Shown one piece after another: positions 49,800 through 59,148 of a stretch of DNA of 64,000 nt (within the stretch, counting starts at the first letter, position 1; every line of letters begins with the position of its first letter). Below the pieces are notes generated by a model, which saw nothing but the letters and a program-made list of their open reading frames with translations, was not told the DNA's origin and ran no database searches. A program made the position numbers and the translations under genes. The stretch comes from Allonocardiopsis opalescens (GTDB taxonomy: Bacteria; Actinomycetota; Actinomycetes; Streptosporangiales; Streptosporangiaceae). The stretch covers positions 1 through 64,000 of the forward strand of contig NZ_PVZC01000006.1 in the NCBI RefSeq assembly GCF_003002095.1, given 5' to 3'.

Positions 49800-51112
49800 C
49801 GGGCCGCGGCCGCGGCCGGCGCCGCGGCGGCGGACGGGGCGTCGGCCGGCGCCGGGGCGGTCTTCGGCTCGGCGCCGGCGGTGGCGCCGGGCCGGTGCAG
49901 CTTCGCGGTGCCGGCCAGCCGCTCGGCCAGCTCCTCGACGTCGAGGCGCTTCTCGATGGCGTGCAGCTCGGGCAGCTTGGCCGCGGTCTCGACCTGGCGG
50001 GGCGTCAGCAGGGTGCAGCAGTCCTCGTCGGGCAGCTCGGAGATGGCCAGGGTGCGCAGCCGGCGCGCCTCGGCCATGATCTCGGACTTGTCGAAGCCGA
50101 CCAGCGGGCGCAGGATCGGCAGCCGGACGGCGTCGTCGAGCGCGGTGAGGTTGGTGAGGGTCTGGCTGGAGACCTGGCCGAGGGAGTCGCCGGTGATCAG
50201 CGCCTCGGCGCCCAGGCGCTCGGCCAGCGCCTCGGCGGTCTTCAGCATCAGCCGCCGCTGCGCCACGATCTGGAGCTTCTCGGCCCCGGCGTTCTTCAGC
50301 GACTGCTGGGCCTTGCCGAAGGCCACCGTGAACAGCCGCGAGCCGGACTGGAAGCGGTCCAGCTCGCGGACCAGGCCGTAGGCCTTGTAGATGGACTCCG
50401 GGCCGGTGAAGGGCATGCCCGAGAAGTGCAGGAAGTCGACCTTGAGGCCGCGCCGCATCATCCGGTAGGCGGCGACCGGGGAGTCGATGCCGCCCGACAT
50501 CAGCACCAGCGCGCGGCCGCTCATGCCCACCGGCAGGCCGCCCTGGCCGGCGATGCCGTCGGTGAAGACGAACACCTCCTGCTGGTCGGCCTCGACGAAC
50601 ACGCTGTTGTCGGGGTGCTTGAGCCGCACCGGCAGGCCGTAGGCGTCCTGGATCCGGGAGCCGATCAGCACGGCGAGGTCGGAGGAGTTCATCGGGAAGC
50701 TCTTGTCGCGGCGGCGGGCGCGCACCGCGAAGCTGCCGGAGCGCCCGGCCATCATCCGCACCGCGGTGGCGGCGACCAGCTCGGGGTCGCGCGGCACCCG
50801 GCGGGCGACGTGGACCCAGACGATGCCCATGACGTCGCCGACCCGCTCGGCGGCCGCGGCGATCTGCGCGTCGGCGGCCCCGGGCATCCGCACCACCACG
50901 ACGCCCTTGCGCTGCCAGAGCTTGACCTCGCCGAACTCGCGCAGCGCCGAGCGGATGTTGTTCTGCAGCCGGCGCTCGAACAGCTCGCGGTTGCGCCCCT
51001 TGAGCACCACCTCGCCGAGCTTGAGCAGCAGGCAGGACTCGCCCTCGGCCGGCGGCTCGGCTCCGCCGGAGCCGGGGTTGCCGCGCAGGCGGTGTGCGGG
51101 CTTGGACGACAT
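49796..51112 (-). CDS. thiI: tRNA 4-thiouridine(8) synthase
   Basis: 438 aa. N-terminal ferredoxin-like/THUMP domains and a PP-loop ATPase SGGIDSPVAAY near residue 205. There is no separate rhodanese domain; the C-terminal 35 residues are Ala/Pro-rich. Start chosen at the ATG at 51112. It adds sulfur to U8 of tRNA and, in some bacteria, takes part in thiazole synthesis; the thi operon is nearby but on the other strand. Confidence 0.93.
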   Translation of the reverse strand: MSSKPAHRLRGNPGSGGAEPPAEGESCLLLKLGEVVLKGRNRELFERRLQNNIRSALREFGEVKLWQRKGVVVVRMPGAADAQIAAAAERVGDVMGIVWVHVARRVPRDPELVAATAVRMMAGRSGSFAVRARRRDKSFPMNSSDLAVLIGSRIQDAYGLPVRLKHPDNSVFVEADQQEVFVFTDGIAGQGGLPVGMSGRALVLMSGGIDSPVAAYRMMRRGLKVDFLHFSGMPFTGPESIYKAYGLVRELDRFQSGSRLFTVAFGKAQQSLKNAGAEKLQIVAQRRLMLKTAEALAERLGAEALITGDSLGQVSSQTLTNLTALDDAVRLPILRPLVGFDKSEIMAEARRLRTLAISELPDEDCCTLLTPRQVETAAKLPELHAIEKRLDVEELAERLAGTAKLHRPGATAGAEPKTAPAPADAPSAAAAPAAAAAR

Positions 51113-51228
51113 GGCCACCTCCGGCGTCGGGACAGGGGACGGCCGCGGGCGCGGCCCTCCTCCAGTATCGGCCCATTCCGAGCCCGTTCGATCCGTTCTC
51201 CCCGGCGGCCGGGGGGCGGCCGGGAGGA

Positions 51229-51744
51229 TCAGGCCGGGACGACCTTGCGGGAGCCGTCGCGCGCCTCGATCACCACGGTGCCCTTGGGGCCGTAGGCGCG
51301 GGCCGCCCGGGCGAAGGCGCGCAGGTCGACCTGGCCGGGCTCGAAGGAGATCGTGCGCAGCCGCTCGCCCCGCCGCTCGCCGCGCCGCACCTGCTGCACG
51401 ACGCCGATCTCCCCTCTGCCCTGGTCGCGTTCGGCCCGGGTGACCAGGATCGCGCCGATCTCGCGCCACGGGATGGGGCGGTCGCCGAGCCGGATGCCGC
51501 GCCGGTCGACGCGGACCAGGGTGCGCCGGCCGAGGCGCAGCCCGCTGATCATCAGCGGCACCGCGCAGAACAGCAGCGGCACGATGAGGGTGCCCGCGCC
51601 GAGGGAGCCGGGCAGCCACCACCAGGTCAGCACCGTCGCGCAGCCGAACAGCGCCAGCGCCCAGACCAGCCAGATCCGCGCGCCGATGGCGGGCCGGTCC
51701 TTGTGGACGACGTAAGGGGCGCCCTGGCGGCGCGATCCCGTCAT
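51229..51744 (-). CDS. PH-domain membrane protein
   Basis: 171 aa. Two transmembrane segments (about 24-68) followed by a bacterial PH-like domain (RRGIRLGDRPIPWREIGAILV). The function is unknown. Confidence 0.75.
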   Translation of the reverse strand: MTGSRRQGAPYVVHKDRPAIGARIWLVWALALFGCATVLTWWWLPGSLGAGTLIVPLLFCAVPLMISGLRLGRRTLVRVDRRGIRLGDRPIPWREIGAILVTRAERDQGRGEIGVVQQVRRGERRGERLRTISFEPGQVDLRAFARAARAYGPKGTVVIEARDGSRKVVPA

Positions 51745-51924
51745 GATGACGCTCCCTGTTGGAAAGGTGCTGTCAATCTAGCGACGCTTTCCCCCGGAAG
51801 GGAGCCCACTTTGGGTCCCGTTGACCATTCTGCCCGATACGGTCGGTGAAGAACCGGGAATCCGACCCGCCGGATCATGAAAAAGGCCCGCCGCCACGGG
51901 GATCCGGGCCGCCCGCAAGGGCAC

Positions 51925-51960
51925 GGGCCCCTCCCGGCGGCGCACCGCCGGAAGGGGCCC
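51925..51960 (-). terminator. Terminator of pfkA
   Basis: 16-bp arms (51925-51940, 51945-51960) with one G-U pair and a 4-base loop, just past the pfkA stop. Confidence 0.75.
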
Positions 51961-51981
51961 GAAACAGCTCGGCCGGGAGGC

Positions 51982-53007
51982 TCAGCCGAAGAAGACCTCC
52001 ACCTCGGCGTAGCGCTCCACCGGCACCACCTTCAGCTCGCGGGTGGCCTCGGCCAGCTCCACCCGGACCACGTCGGTGCCCTGCAGGGCGACCATCTTGC
52101 CGAAGTCGGCGTCGTGCACCGCCTCGATGGCGTGCAGGCCCAGCCGGGTGGCCAGCACCCGGTCGAAGGCGGTGGGGGTGCCGCCGCGCTGGACGTGGCC
52201 GAGCACCACCGAGCGCGCCTCCTTGCCGGTGCGCTGCTCGATCTCGTCGGCCAGCCGCTGCCCGATGCCGCCGAGCCGGACGTGCCCGAAGGCGTCCTTC
52301 TCGCCGGTGGCCAGGGCCATCTGGCCCTCCTTGGGGTGGGCGCCCTCGGCGACCACGATGATCGGCGCGTAGCGGGTCTTGAACCGGCTCTCGACGTGCG
52401 CGACCACCTCGTCGATGTCGAAGGGGCGCTCCGGGATCAGGATGACGTTCGCGCCGCCGGCCAGGCCGGAGTGCAGCGCGATCCAGCCCGCGTGCCGGCC
52501 CATGACCTCGACGATCAGCGCGCGGTGGTGCGACTCGGCGGTGGTGTGCAGCCGGTCGATCGCCTCGGTGGCGATGTTCACCGCGGTGTCGAAGCCGAAG
52601 GTGTAGTCGGTGGCGTTCAGGTCGTTGTCGATGGTCTTGGGCACGCCCACGACCTTGACGTCGCGGTCGCCGAGCTGGCGGGCCACCCCGAGGGTGTCCT
52701 CGCCGCCGATGGCGATCAGCGCGTCGACGCCGAGCCCGGCCATGTTGTCCTTGACCCGCTCGACACCGCCCTCGATCTTCATCAGGTTGGTCCGCGAGGA
52801 GCCCAGGATCGTGCCGCCGCGCGGCAGGATGCCGCGCACCGCGGCGATGTCGAGGGGCATGGTGTCGCCCTCGAGCGGCCCGCGCCATCCGTCGCGGAAG
52901 CCGACGAACTCGTACCCGTACTCCTGGATGCCCTTACGCACCACCGCACGGATGACGGCGTTGAGACCGGGGCAGTCCCCGCCGCCGGTCAGCACCCCGA
53001 CGCGCAT
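51982..53007 (-). CDS. pfkA: 6-phosphofructokinase
   Basis: 341 aa. Phosphoryl-donor motif GGEDT and PKTIDND in place of GGDGS and PGTIDND of E. coli: the group III (actinobacterial) type, which includes both ATP- and pyrophosphate-using enzymes, so the donor is uncertain. VMGRHAGW and LGHVQRGG are typical. Divergent from glpK across a dre-like palindrome. Confidence 0.94.
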   Translation of the reverse strand: MRVGVLTGGGDCPGLNAVIRAVVRKGIQEYGYEFVGFRDGWRGPLEGDTMPLDIAAVRGILPRGGTILGSSRTNLMKIEGGVERVKDNMAGLGVDALIAIGGEDTLGVARQLGDRDVKVVGVPKTIDNDLNATDYTFGFDTAVNIATEAIDRLHTTAESHHRALIVEVMGRHAGWIALHSGLAGGANVILIPERPFDIDEVVAHVESRFKTRYAPIIVVAEGAHPKEGQMALATGEKDAFGHVRLGGIGQRLADEIEQRTGKEARSVVLGHVQRGGTPTAFDRVLATRLGLHAIEAVHDADFGKMVALQGTDVVRVELAEATRELKVVPVERYAEVEVFFG

Positions 53008-53272
53008 GCGTTCACTCCTCTGTGGCTTGGTGTGGCTCGGTGTTGACGTGGCTCGGCCGCCGGACCGCGCGGCGCTCGGGGCGCCCGCGGTGCCGGTGCG
53101 GCTCTTCGAGTCCTGTGCCGTAGCCGTCCGAGCCTAGTGCGCCGCGGCGCGCCGGCCGTGCCGAACCGGGAAGACCGGAGCCTGTGGGCGGGGCCGGTCC
53201 GGACGGGCGGGCTGGTAAGCGACGGGCGCAGCGGGCAGGATCATGCTCGGGGTCCAGGACTTCCAGAACTTT

Positions 53273-53284
53273 TGGTCTAGACCA
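53273..53284. promoter_or_regulatory. DasR-responsive element (dre)-like palindrome
   Basis: TGGTCTAGACCA, the perfect core of the GntR/HutC-type dre site (consensus ACTGGTCTAGACCACT), 32 bases before the glpK start and 266 bases from pfkA. The rest of the 308-base gap holds no gene. Confidence 0.75.
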
Positions 53285-53315
53285 TAGTCCGTCGAGCGCC
53301 AGGAGGCCAAGCCGC

Positions 53316-54791
53316 ATGCCCGTTCTCGCAATCGATGCCGGGACCACCGGCGTTACCGCGCTGGTGGTGAGTGACGACGGCCGGGTCACCGCCCGGGGCT
53401 ACCAGGAATTCACCCAGCATTTCCCCAGGCCCGGCTGGGTCGAGCACGCCCCGGAGGAGATCTGGCAGGCCACCCTCGCCGCCGCCGGCGAGGCGCTGGC
53501 CGCCGCGCCCGCGCAGCCGACCTGCGTGGGGCTGACCAACCAGCGCGAGACGGCGGTGCTGTGGGACCGCGAGCGGCTGTCCTCGCCGCGCCGCGCGGTG
53601 GTCTGGCAGGACCGGCGCAGCACCGAGGTGTGCACCCGGCTGCGCGAGGAGGGCCGCGAGGAGCGCGTCACCGAGCTGACCGGGCTGCGGCTGGACCCCT
53701 ACTTCACCGCCACCAAGTTCAACTGGCTGGCCGCGCACGACGAGCGGTCCTGGTCGGGGGTGACCGAGGGCAGGGTCGCGGTCGGCACCGTCGACTCCTA
53801 CCTGGTGGCGCGCCTCACCGGCGGCGCCCGGCACGTCACCGACGCCTCCAACGCCTCGCGCACCCTCCTCTACGACATCCGGGCCGGGGGCTGGTCGGCG
53901 GAGATGTGCGAGCTGTTCGGGGTGCCGATGTCCGCGCTGCCCGAGGTGGTGCCCACCTACGGCGAGATCGGCCGCACCGACCCCGACGCCTTCCTCGGCC
54001 TGGACCTGCCGGTGGCCGGCATCGCCGGCGACCAGCAGGCGGCGCTGTTCGGCCAGACCTGCTTCGGGGTCGGCGACTCCAAGTGCACCTACGGCACCGG
54101 CTCCTTCGTCCTGGTGAACACCGGCTCCGACGCCGTGGGCGCCCGCGAGGGGCTGCTGTCCACCGTCGCCTGGCAGCACCCCGACGGCAGCCTGACCTAC
54201 GCGCTGGAGGGCTCGATCTTCGTCACCGGCGCGGCCGTCCAGTGGCTCAGGGACGGCCTCGGCATGATCGACACGGCGCCGCAGACCGAGGCGCTGGCCC
54301 AGACCGTCCCCGACTCCGGCGGCGTGGTCTTCGTCCCCGCCCTGACCGGCCTGGGCGCGCCCGACTGGGACCCCGAGGCGCGCGGCGCGATCTTCGGGAT
54401 CACCCGCGGCACCCAGCGGGCCCACATCGTCCGCGCCACCCTGGAGGCGATCGCCTTCGAGGTGCGCGACGTGGTCGAGGCCGTGGTGCGCGCCTCCGGG
54501 CACGACATCGCCGAACTCAAGGCCGACGGCGGCGCCTCCGCCAACAACCTGCTCTGCCGGATGCAGGCCGACCAGCTCGGCAAGCCGGTGGCCCGCCCGG
54601 TCATCCAGGAGACCACCGGCCTGGGCGCCGCCTTCCTGGCCGGGCTCGGCACCGGGGTGTGGGGCTCCACCGACGAGCTGATCGACACCTGGCGGCTCGA
54701 CCAGCGCTTCACCCCCGGCACCCGCGACGACGCGGCCTACACCCGGTGGCGGGCGGCCGTGGAGCGCAGCAAGGGCTGGGCGGCGCTGTAG
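53316..54791 (+). CDS. glpK: Glycerol kinase
   Basis: 491 aa FGGY kinase. AIDAGTTG phosphate loop, GLTNQRET, WQDRR and the C-terminal ATP-binding ELKADGGASANN; glycerol-type residues appear (RET, the Asp of IAGDQQAALFGQ). ATG with AGGAGG. Another FGGY substrate cannot be excluded, but NQRE and the overall pattern favour glycerol. Probably under DasR or a related GntR protein through the dre-like site. Confidence 0.93.
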   Translation: MPVLAIDAGTTGVTALVVSDDGRVTARGYQEFTQHFPRPGWVEHAPEEIWQATLAAAGEALAAAPAQPTCVGLTNQRETAVLWDRERLSSPRRAVVWQDRRSTEVCTRLREEGREERVTELTGLRLDPYFTATKFNWLAAHDERSWSGVTEGRVAVGTVDSYLVARLTGGARHVTDASNASRTLLYDIRAGGWSAEMCELFGVPMSALPEVVPTYGEIGRTDPDAFLGLDLPVAGIAGDQQAALFGQTCFGVGDSKCTYGTGSFVLVNTGSDAVGAREGLLSTVAWQHPDGSLTYALEGSIFVTGAAVQWLRDGLGMIDTAPQTEALAQTVPDSGGVVFVPALTGLGAPDWDPEARGAIFGITRGTQRAHIVRATLEAIAFEVRDVVEAVVRASGHDIAELKADGGASANNLLCRMQADQLGKPVARPVIQETTGLGAAFLAGLGTGVWGSTDELIDTWRLDQRFTPGTRDDAAYTRWRAAVERSKGWAAL

Positions 54792-54926
54792 CGTGATGGC
54801 CCCCGCACTCCCGCGCGCCGGCTTGCGCGGACACAGCAACCTTCCGCCCGGGCCGCCGCGTAGGAGAGGGTGGGAGTCGGCGGGCCGCCACCGGGAGCGG
54901 CCGGAGAGGAATCAGGGAGCGACCTG

Positions 54927-55424
54927 ATGACGCACCGCGACGACTTCAGCGCGTTCGTCTCCGAGCGCTCCCAGCCGCTGCTGCGCACGGCCTACCTGCT
55001 CACCCGCGACTGGGCGCTGGCCGAGGACCTGCTGCAGACGGCGCTGGCCAAGGCGTGGTCGGCCTGGCGGCGGATCGAGCCGGCCACCAGGGAGGCCTAC
55101 GTCCGCAAGATCCTGGTGAACGCGTTCCTGAGCTGGCGGCGGCGCCGCTGGGTCGGCGAGGAGCCGTGGGCCGACCCGCCCGACCGGCCCGGCGCCGACC
55201 CCTACGGCGCCGTCGACGATCGCTCCGCGATCTGGCAGTTGCTGGGGCGGCTGCCGGCGAGGCAGCGGGCGGTGGTGGTGCTGCGCTACTACGAGGACCT
55301 GAGCGAGGCGCAGGCCGCCGAGCTGCTGGGCTGCTCGGTCGGCACCGTCAAGAGCCAGCACGCGCGTGCCCTGGCGGCGCTGCGCGGCCACGCCGGGACC
55401 CCGACGACAGCGATGGAGGCGTGA
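54927..55424 (+). CDS. SigE-family ECF-type sigma factor
   Basis: 165 aa. Region 2 (FVSERSQPLLRTAYLLTRDWALAEDLLQTAL) and region 4 (LPARQRAVVVLRYYEDLSEAQAAELLGCSVGTVKSQ). ATG with GGGAG. Followed 3 bases later by a membrane protein that is probably its partner. Confidence 0.92.
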   Translation: MTHRDDFSAFVSERSQPLLRTAYLLTRDWALAEDLLQTALAKAWSAWRRIEPATREAYVRKILVNAFLSWRRRRWVGEEPWADPPDRPGADPYGAVDDRSAIWQLLGRLPARQRAVVVLRYYEDLSEAQAAELLGCSVGTVKSQHARALAALRGHAGTPTTAMEA

Positions 55425-55427
55425 GGC

Positions 55428-56096
55428 GTGGACGACGACATCCGCGACGTGCTGCTGCGACACGTCGCCGACGCGCCGGAGAACCCCGACCGGCTCGGCC
55501 AGGTCCAGCACCGGGTGCGGCGGGCCGCCCGCCGCCGGGTGGCCGTCGCGGTGTCCGCCGGAGCGGCCGTCCTGGTGGTCGGGGTGGGCGTCCCGGTGGG
55601 CATGGAGGTGCTGCGCGCGCCCGAGCAGGCCGCCTCGTCCGCCCTCGGCGACCAGGACGGTGCCGGAGAGGGCGGCGCGGCGGCGCCCGAGGCTGTCGAC
55701 GAGCCGATGGCGGCCGGCGCCGCCCTGCTGCCCGCCACCCTCCCCGGCACCGGGGGCGGGCCGCCGCTGCCGCTGGACCCGGCCTCGGTGCTCAGCCGCG
55801 AACTGGCGCCCTCGGGCTCGGCCGAGCTGCGCTTCAGCCTGGGCGCCGACGGCCGGGAGCAGGCCCTCGCGGGCGCCTGCGCCGGCGCCTCCGGCGGCCC
55901 GCTCGGCGGCACGGCCGCCTACCGGATCGAGGTGGACGGCGAGACCGTCGCCGAGGGCGACTGCGCCGGCCCGAGCACCCTGTCGCCCGCCGCCCTCGAC
56001 GGCGAGGGCCCGCGCGAGGTGGTCGTCACCGTCACCGCCGAGGGGGCCGACCCCGGCGACCGCACCGAGTGGGGGGTCTACACGGCGGAGGGCTGA
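55428..56096 (+). CDS. Probable membrane-anchored regulator of the sigma factor
   Basis: 222 aa, GTG start. A short N-terminal cytosolic segment, one transmembrane helix (about 38-58) and an exported Ala/Gly/Glu-rich linker with a beta-rich domain. No zinc-finger anti-sigma motif (HxxxCxxC) is seen. Position suggests an anti-sigma role, unproven. Confidence 0.65.
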   Translation: MDDDIRDVLLRHVADAPENPDRLGQVQHRVRRAARRRVAVAVSAGAAVLVVGVGVPVGMEVLRAPEQAASSALGDQDGAGEGGAAAPEAVDEPMAAGAALLPATLPGTGGGPPLPLDPASVLSRELAPSGSAELRFSLGADGREQALAGACAGASGGPLGGTAAYRIEVDGETVAEGDCAGPSTLSPAALDGEGPREVVVTVTAEGADPGDRTEWGVYTAEG

Positions 56097-56117
56097 GGGC
56101 CCGCCGGTGCCGGCGGG

Positions 56118-56798
56118 TCAGTCGTCGTCCAGGCCCTGCTCCAAGGCGTAGCGGACCAGCTCGACGCGGTTGTGCAGCTGGAGCTTGTTGAGGGTGTTCT
56201 GCACGTGGTTCTGCACGGTGCGGTGCGAGAGCACCAGCCGCTGCGCGATCTGCTTGTAGGTGAGCCCCTTGGCGACCAGCCGCAGCACCTCGGTCTCGCG
56301 CTCGGTGAGCCGGGGCGCGTCCTCGTCCTCGCGCCGAGCGGGGGCGGCGGCCAGCCGCCGGTACTCCCCCAGCACCAGCCCGGCCAGCCCGGGGGTGAAC
56401 ACGGCGTCGCCCGCGCCGACCCGGCGCACCGCCGCGATCAGCTCCTCGCTGCTGGCCGACTTCACCAGGTAGCCGGTGGCGCCCGCCTTGACGGCGTCCA
56501 GCACGTCCTGCTGCTCGCCGCTGGCCGACAGCACCAGCACCCGCGCACCGCTCCCGGCCGCCGCCAGCTTCCCGATCACCTCGACCCCGGAGTAGTCGGG
56601 CAGCTGGAGGTCGAGCACCACCACATCGGGCCGCGCCGCCCCCACCAGCCGCACCGCCTGCGCGCCGTCACCCGCCGTGGCCGCCACCTCGAAGCCGGCC
56701 GCCGCCAGGTCGCGCGCCACCGCGTCGCGCCACATCGGGTGGTCGTCCACCACCATCACCCGCAGCGGCGCCCCGCCGCCCGTCCCACCGTCGCTCAC
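56118..56798 (-). CDS. macR: NarL-type response regulator (MacR-like)
   Basis: 226 aa. Receiver domain with phospho-acceptor Asp in VVVLDLQLP and Lys in GYLVKSAS; LuxR HTH LTERETEVLRLVAKGLTYKQIAQRLVLSHRTVQNHV. Downstream of the MacS-like kinase on the same strand; the pair resembles Streptomyces MacRS near pfkA. Confidence 0.88.
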   Translation of the reverse strand: MSDGGTGGGAPLRVMVVDDHPMWRDAVARDLAAAGFEVAATAGDGAQAVRLVGAARPDVVVLDLQLPDYSGVEVIGKLAAAGSGARVLVLSASGEQQDVLDAVKAGATGYLVKSASSEELIAAVRRVGAGDAVFTPGLAGLVLGEYRRLAAAPARREDEDAPRLTERETEVLRLVAKGLTYKQIAQRLVLSHRTVQNHVQNTLNKLQLHNRVELVRYALEQGLDDD

Positions 56799-56951
56799 GG
56801 GGCCAGGCTAGCCGCCCATAGGCCTCTGCAGCCGCCCAGTGTCGATCCGGCAGCTGAAAGCGCCAGCTCTTCCCCATTCGACTACTCAAGGTGCACCGCA
56901 GCAACACTCCGTGACATGGACCGGTATCGCGCTCGCTGTGGCCGGTGCCGG

Positions 56952-58103
56952 TCAGGCGGCTCGCGGCACCCGGAACTCGATCTCGGTGCCGGAGCCGGGC
57001 TCGGTGTGGACGGTGACGCTGCCGCCCAAGTCGCGGACGCGGCCGCGGATGGACTGGGCGAGGCCGAGGCGGCCGTCGGCCTCGGCCTGGGCGAGGCGGC
57101 CGTCGGGGATGCCGGGGCCGTCATCGCGGACGGTGACGGTGACGGCGTCGGGCTCGTCCTCCAGCAGGACCCAGGCGCGGCAGTGCGGGGGGCAGTGGCG
57201 GGCGACGTTGTCCAGGGCGGCGGCGACGGCGGCGTCGATCTCCTGGACGGTACGGGCGGGCAGCTCCACCGGGGTGGCGGGCATGGAGAGGGTGACGGAG
57301 GCCGAGGCGTGCGCGGTCAGGGCGGCGCGCAGGTCGGCCGCGCCCGAGGGGCTGACCGCGTCGGCGTCCAGGCCCACCAGGCCGCGCAGCGCCGCCTCCT
57401 GCTCCCCGGCCAGCCGGCCCAGCTCCGCCGCCTCGCCGCCCAGCTCGCTGCCCCGGCGCTGCACCAGCGAGAGCACCTGGAGCACGGAGTCGTGGATGCG
57501 GCGGGCCAGCCGCTCGCGCTCGCGGGTGGCGGCCTCCAGCCGGGCGGCGTGCGCGATGCGCCGCTCGGCCTCGCTGGCCAGCGCCGAGACGTAGCCGAGC
57601 GCGAAGCCGGCCAGCAGCAGGATGGCGACGCCGTGCAGCACGTCGGCGTCCACCCGGCCCCGGTTGAGGGTGTCGCACAGGCCGAGCACCAGCGAGCAGG
57701 CGATCGCGGCGCGCCGCCCGAAGATGACCGCGCCCGACAGCACCGGGCCGGCCACCCACAGCGTGGTGATCGGCGCCATGCTGTACACCTGCGCGGGCGT
57801 GTAGACGACCACGGTGCTGGCCAGCGCGGTGGTGGTGACGAGCAGGTCGGCCAGGAGCAGCGGCCAGGAGCGGCGGCTCGGCCGGGCGTAGCCGACCACG
57901 GCGAGCACGGTCCACATCGTCATGACGCCGACCACCGCGGCGCCCGCCCAGGCCCGCGCGTAGGCGTCCAGGTTCACCACGACCACGATCGCGGCGTAGA
58001 CCAGCGAGGCGAAGCGGTAGGCCGCGATCCCCCGCCACAGCGGCTCGGCGAAGCCGCTGTCCTGCCGGCGCCGGCCGTCGGCCGGCGCGGCCTCGGCGGC
58101 CAC
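56952..58103 (-). CDS. macS: MacS-family sensor histidine kinase
   Basis: 383 aa from the GTG at 58103. About five transmembrane segments in residues 20-180, then a HisKA_3 domain with the His in ARRIHDSVLQVLSLVQ and an HATPase with DNVARH and DDGPGIP. There is no sizeable extracellular domain, so it probably senses membrane state. Start chosen after GGAAG; longer frames enter the plsC gene. Confidence 0.88.
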   Translation of the reverse strand: MAAEAAPADGRRRQDSGFAEPLWRGIAAYRFASLVYAAIVVVVNLDAYARAWAGAAVVGVMTMWTVLAVVGYARPSRRSWPLLLADLLVTTTALASTVVVYTPAQVYSMAPITTLWVAGPVLSGAVIFGRRAAIACSLVLGLCDTLNRGRVDADVLHGVAILLLAGFALGYVSALASEAERRIAHAARLEAATRERERLARRIHDSVLQVLSLVQRRGSELGGEAAELGRLAGEQEAALRGLVGLDADAVSPSGAADLRAALTAHASASVTLSMPATPVELPARTVQEIDAAVAAALDNVARHCPPHCRAWVLLEDEPDAVTVTVRDDGPGIPDGRLAQAEADGRLGLAQSIRGRVRDLGGSVTVHTEPGSGTEIEFRVPRAA

Positions 58104-58108
58104 GGCGG

Positions 58109-58816
58109 TTACTTCCGCGCCTTGGCCGCCTTGGCCTCGGCCTCCAGCTCGGCCTTGACGGACTGGGCGTAGCGGTCGACGTACTCCTGGCCGGACAGCT
58201 CCATCAGCGCGTACATGATCTCGTCGGTGACGGCGCGCAGCACCAGGCGGTCGCTCTCCATGCCGTGGTAGCGGGAGAAGTCCAGCGGCTTGCCGAACTT
58301 CACCCCGGGCCGGATGCCGAACTTCGGGATGATCCGGCCGGGCGGCATCATCTCGTCGACGTTGAACATCGCCATCGGCACCACCGGCACCCGGGCCTCC
58401 AGCACCAGCCGCGCCACCCCGGTGCGGCCGCGGTACAGCCGGCCGTCGGGCGAGCGGGTGCCCTCGGGGTAGATCCCGAGCAGGTGGCCGCTCTTCAGCA
58501 CCCGCAGGCCGGTGTTGAGGGCCGCCTCGCTCTTCTTGCCGCCGGAGCGGTCGATCGGGATCTGGCCGACGCCGGTGAAGAACAGCCGGCTGACCAGGCC
58601 CTTGAGGCCGCGCCCGGTGAAGTACTCGGCCTTGGCCAGGAAGGTGACCTTGCGGGGCAGCGGCAGCGGCCCGAAGAAGTGGTCGGCGAAGGACAGGTGG
58701 TTGCTCACCAGGATCGCGGGGCCGGTGCGCGGGACCCGGTCGACGCCCTCGGCCCACGGCCGCCAGATCAGATGCAGGAACGGACCGAGGACCGCTTTGA
58801 CCAGCCAGTAGAACAC
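58109..58816 (-). CDS. 1-acyl-glycerol-3-phosphate acyltransferase (PlsC family)
   Basis: 235 aa. H-x4-D motif NHLSFAD and acceptor motif PEGTRS, with an N-terminal membrane segment. It transfers an acyl chain to lysophosphatidate or a related lipid. The C-terminal is Ala/Lys/Glu-rich. Its stop lies 5 bases before the MacS-like start, so the two are likely co-transcribed. Confidence 0.92.
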   Translation of the reverse strand: MFYWLVKAVLGPFLHLIWRPWAEGVDRVPRTGPAILVSNHLSFADHFFGPLPLPRKVTFLAKAEYFTGRGLKGLVSRLFFTGVGQIPIDRSGGKKSEAALNTGLRVLKSGHLLGIYPEGTRSPDGRLYRGRTGVARLVLEARVPVVPMAMFNVDEMMPPGRIIPKFGIRPGVKFGKPLDFSRYHGMESDRLVLRAVTDEIMYALMELSGQEYVDRYAQSVKAELEAEAKAAKARK

Positions 58817-59148
58817 CCGAACGCCTCCCGGTTCACGACTGCACCCGCCCTCGACCGGACCTGATCATGCCACCGCCGGGCCGGCCGGACCACCGCGGGC
58901 GGCTCGGCCGTGGTGCGGCCTCGCCCCCGGGGACGGACGCGCCGGCGGTGAGGTGCGCGGACGGCCCTGGTGGGGACCGCGGCCGCCGCCGCCTGTCGGG
59001 CGTCCGGATGTTTTGCGTAAATATTAGACGCCGGGGCGCCCGGCCGCCCACGGCCGCACCGGACGCCCCGCGGAGGGGCCCGGATGCTTAGGCTTGGCGC
59101 ATCGTCCCCCCGTCGCACCGACGGATCCTTCGACCGGAGGCGGCTCCC
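58817..59148. other. Divergent intergenic region
   Basis: 332 bases between the acyltransferase and the esterase, with no gene seen. An AT-rich patch at 59008-59030 probably holds promoters. Confidence 0.4.
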
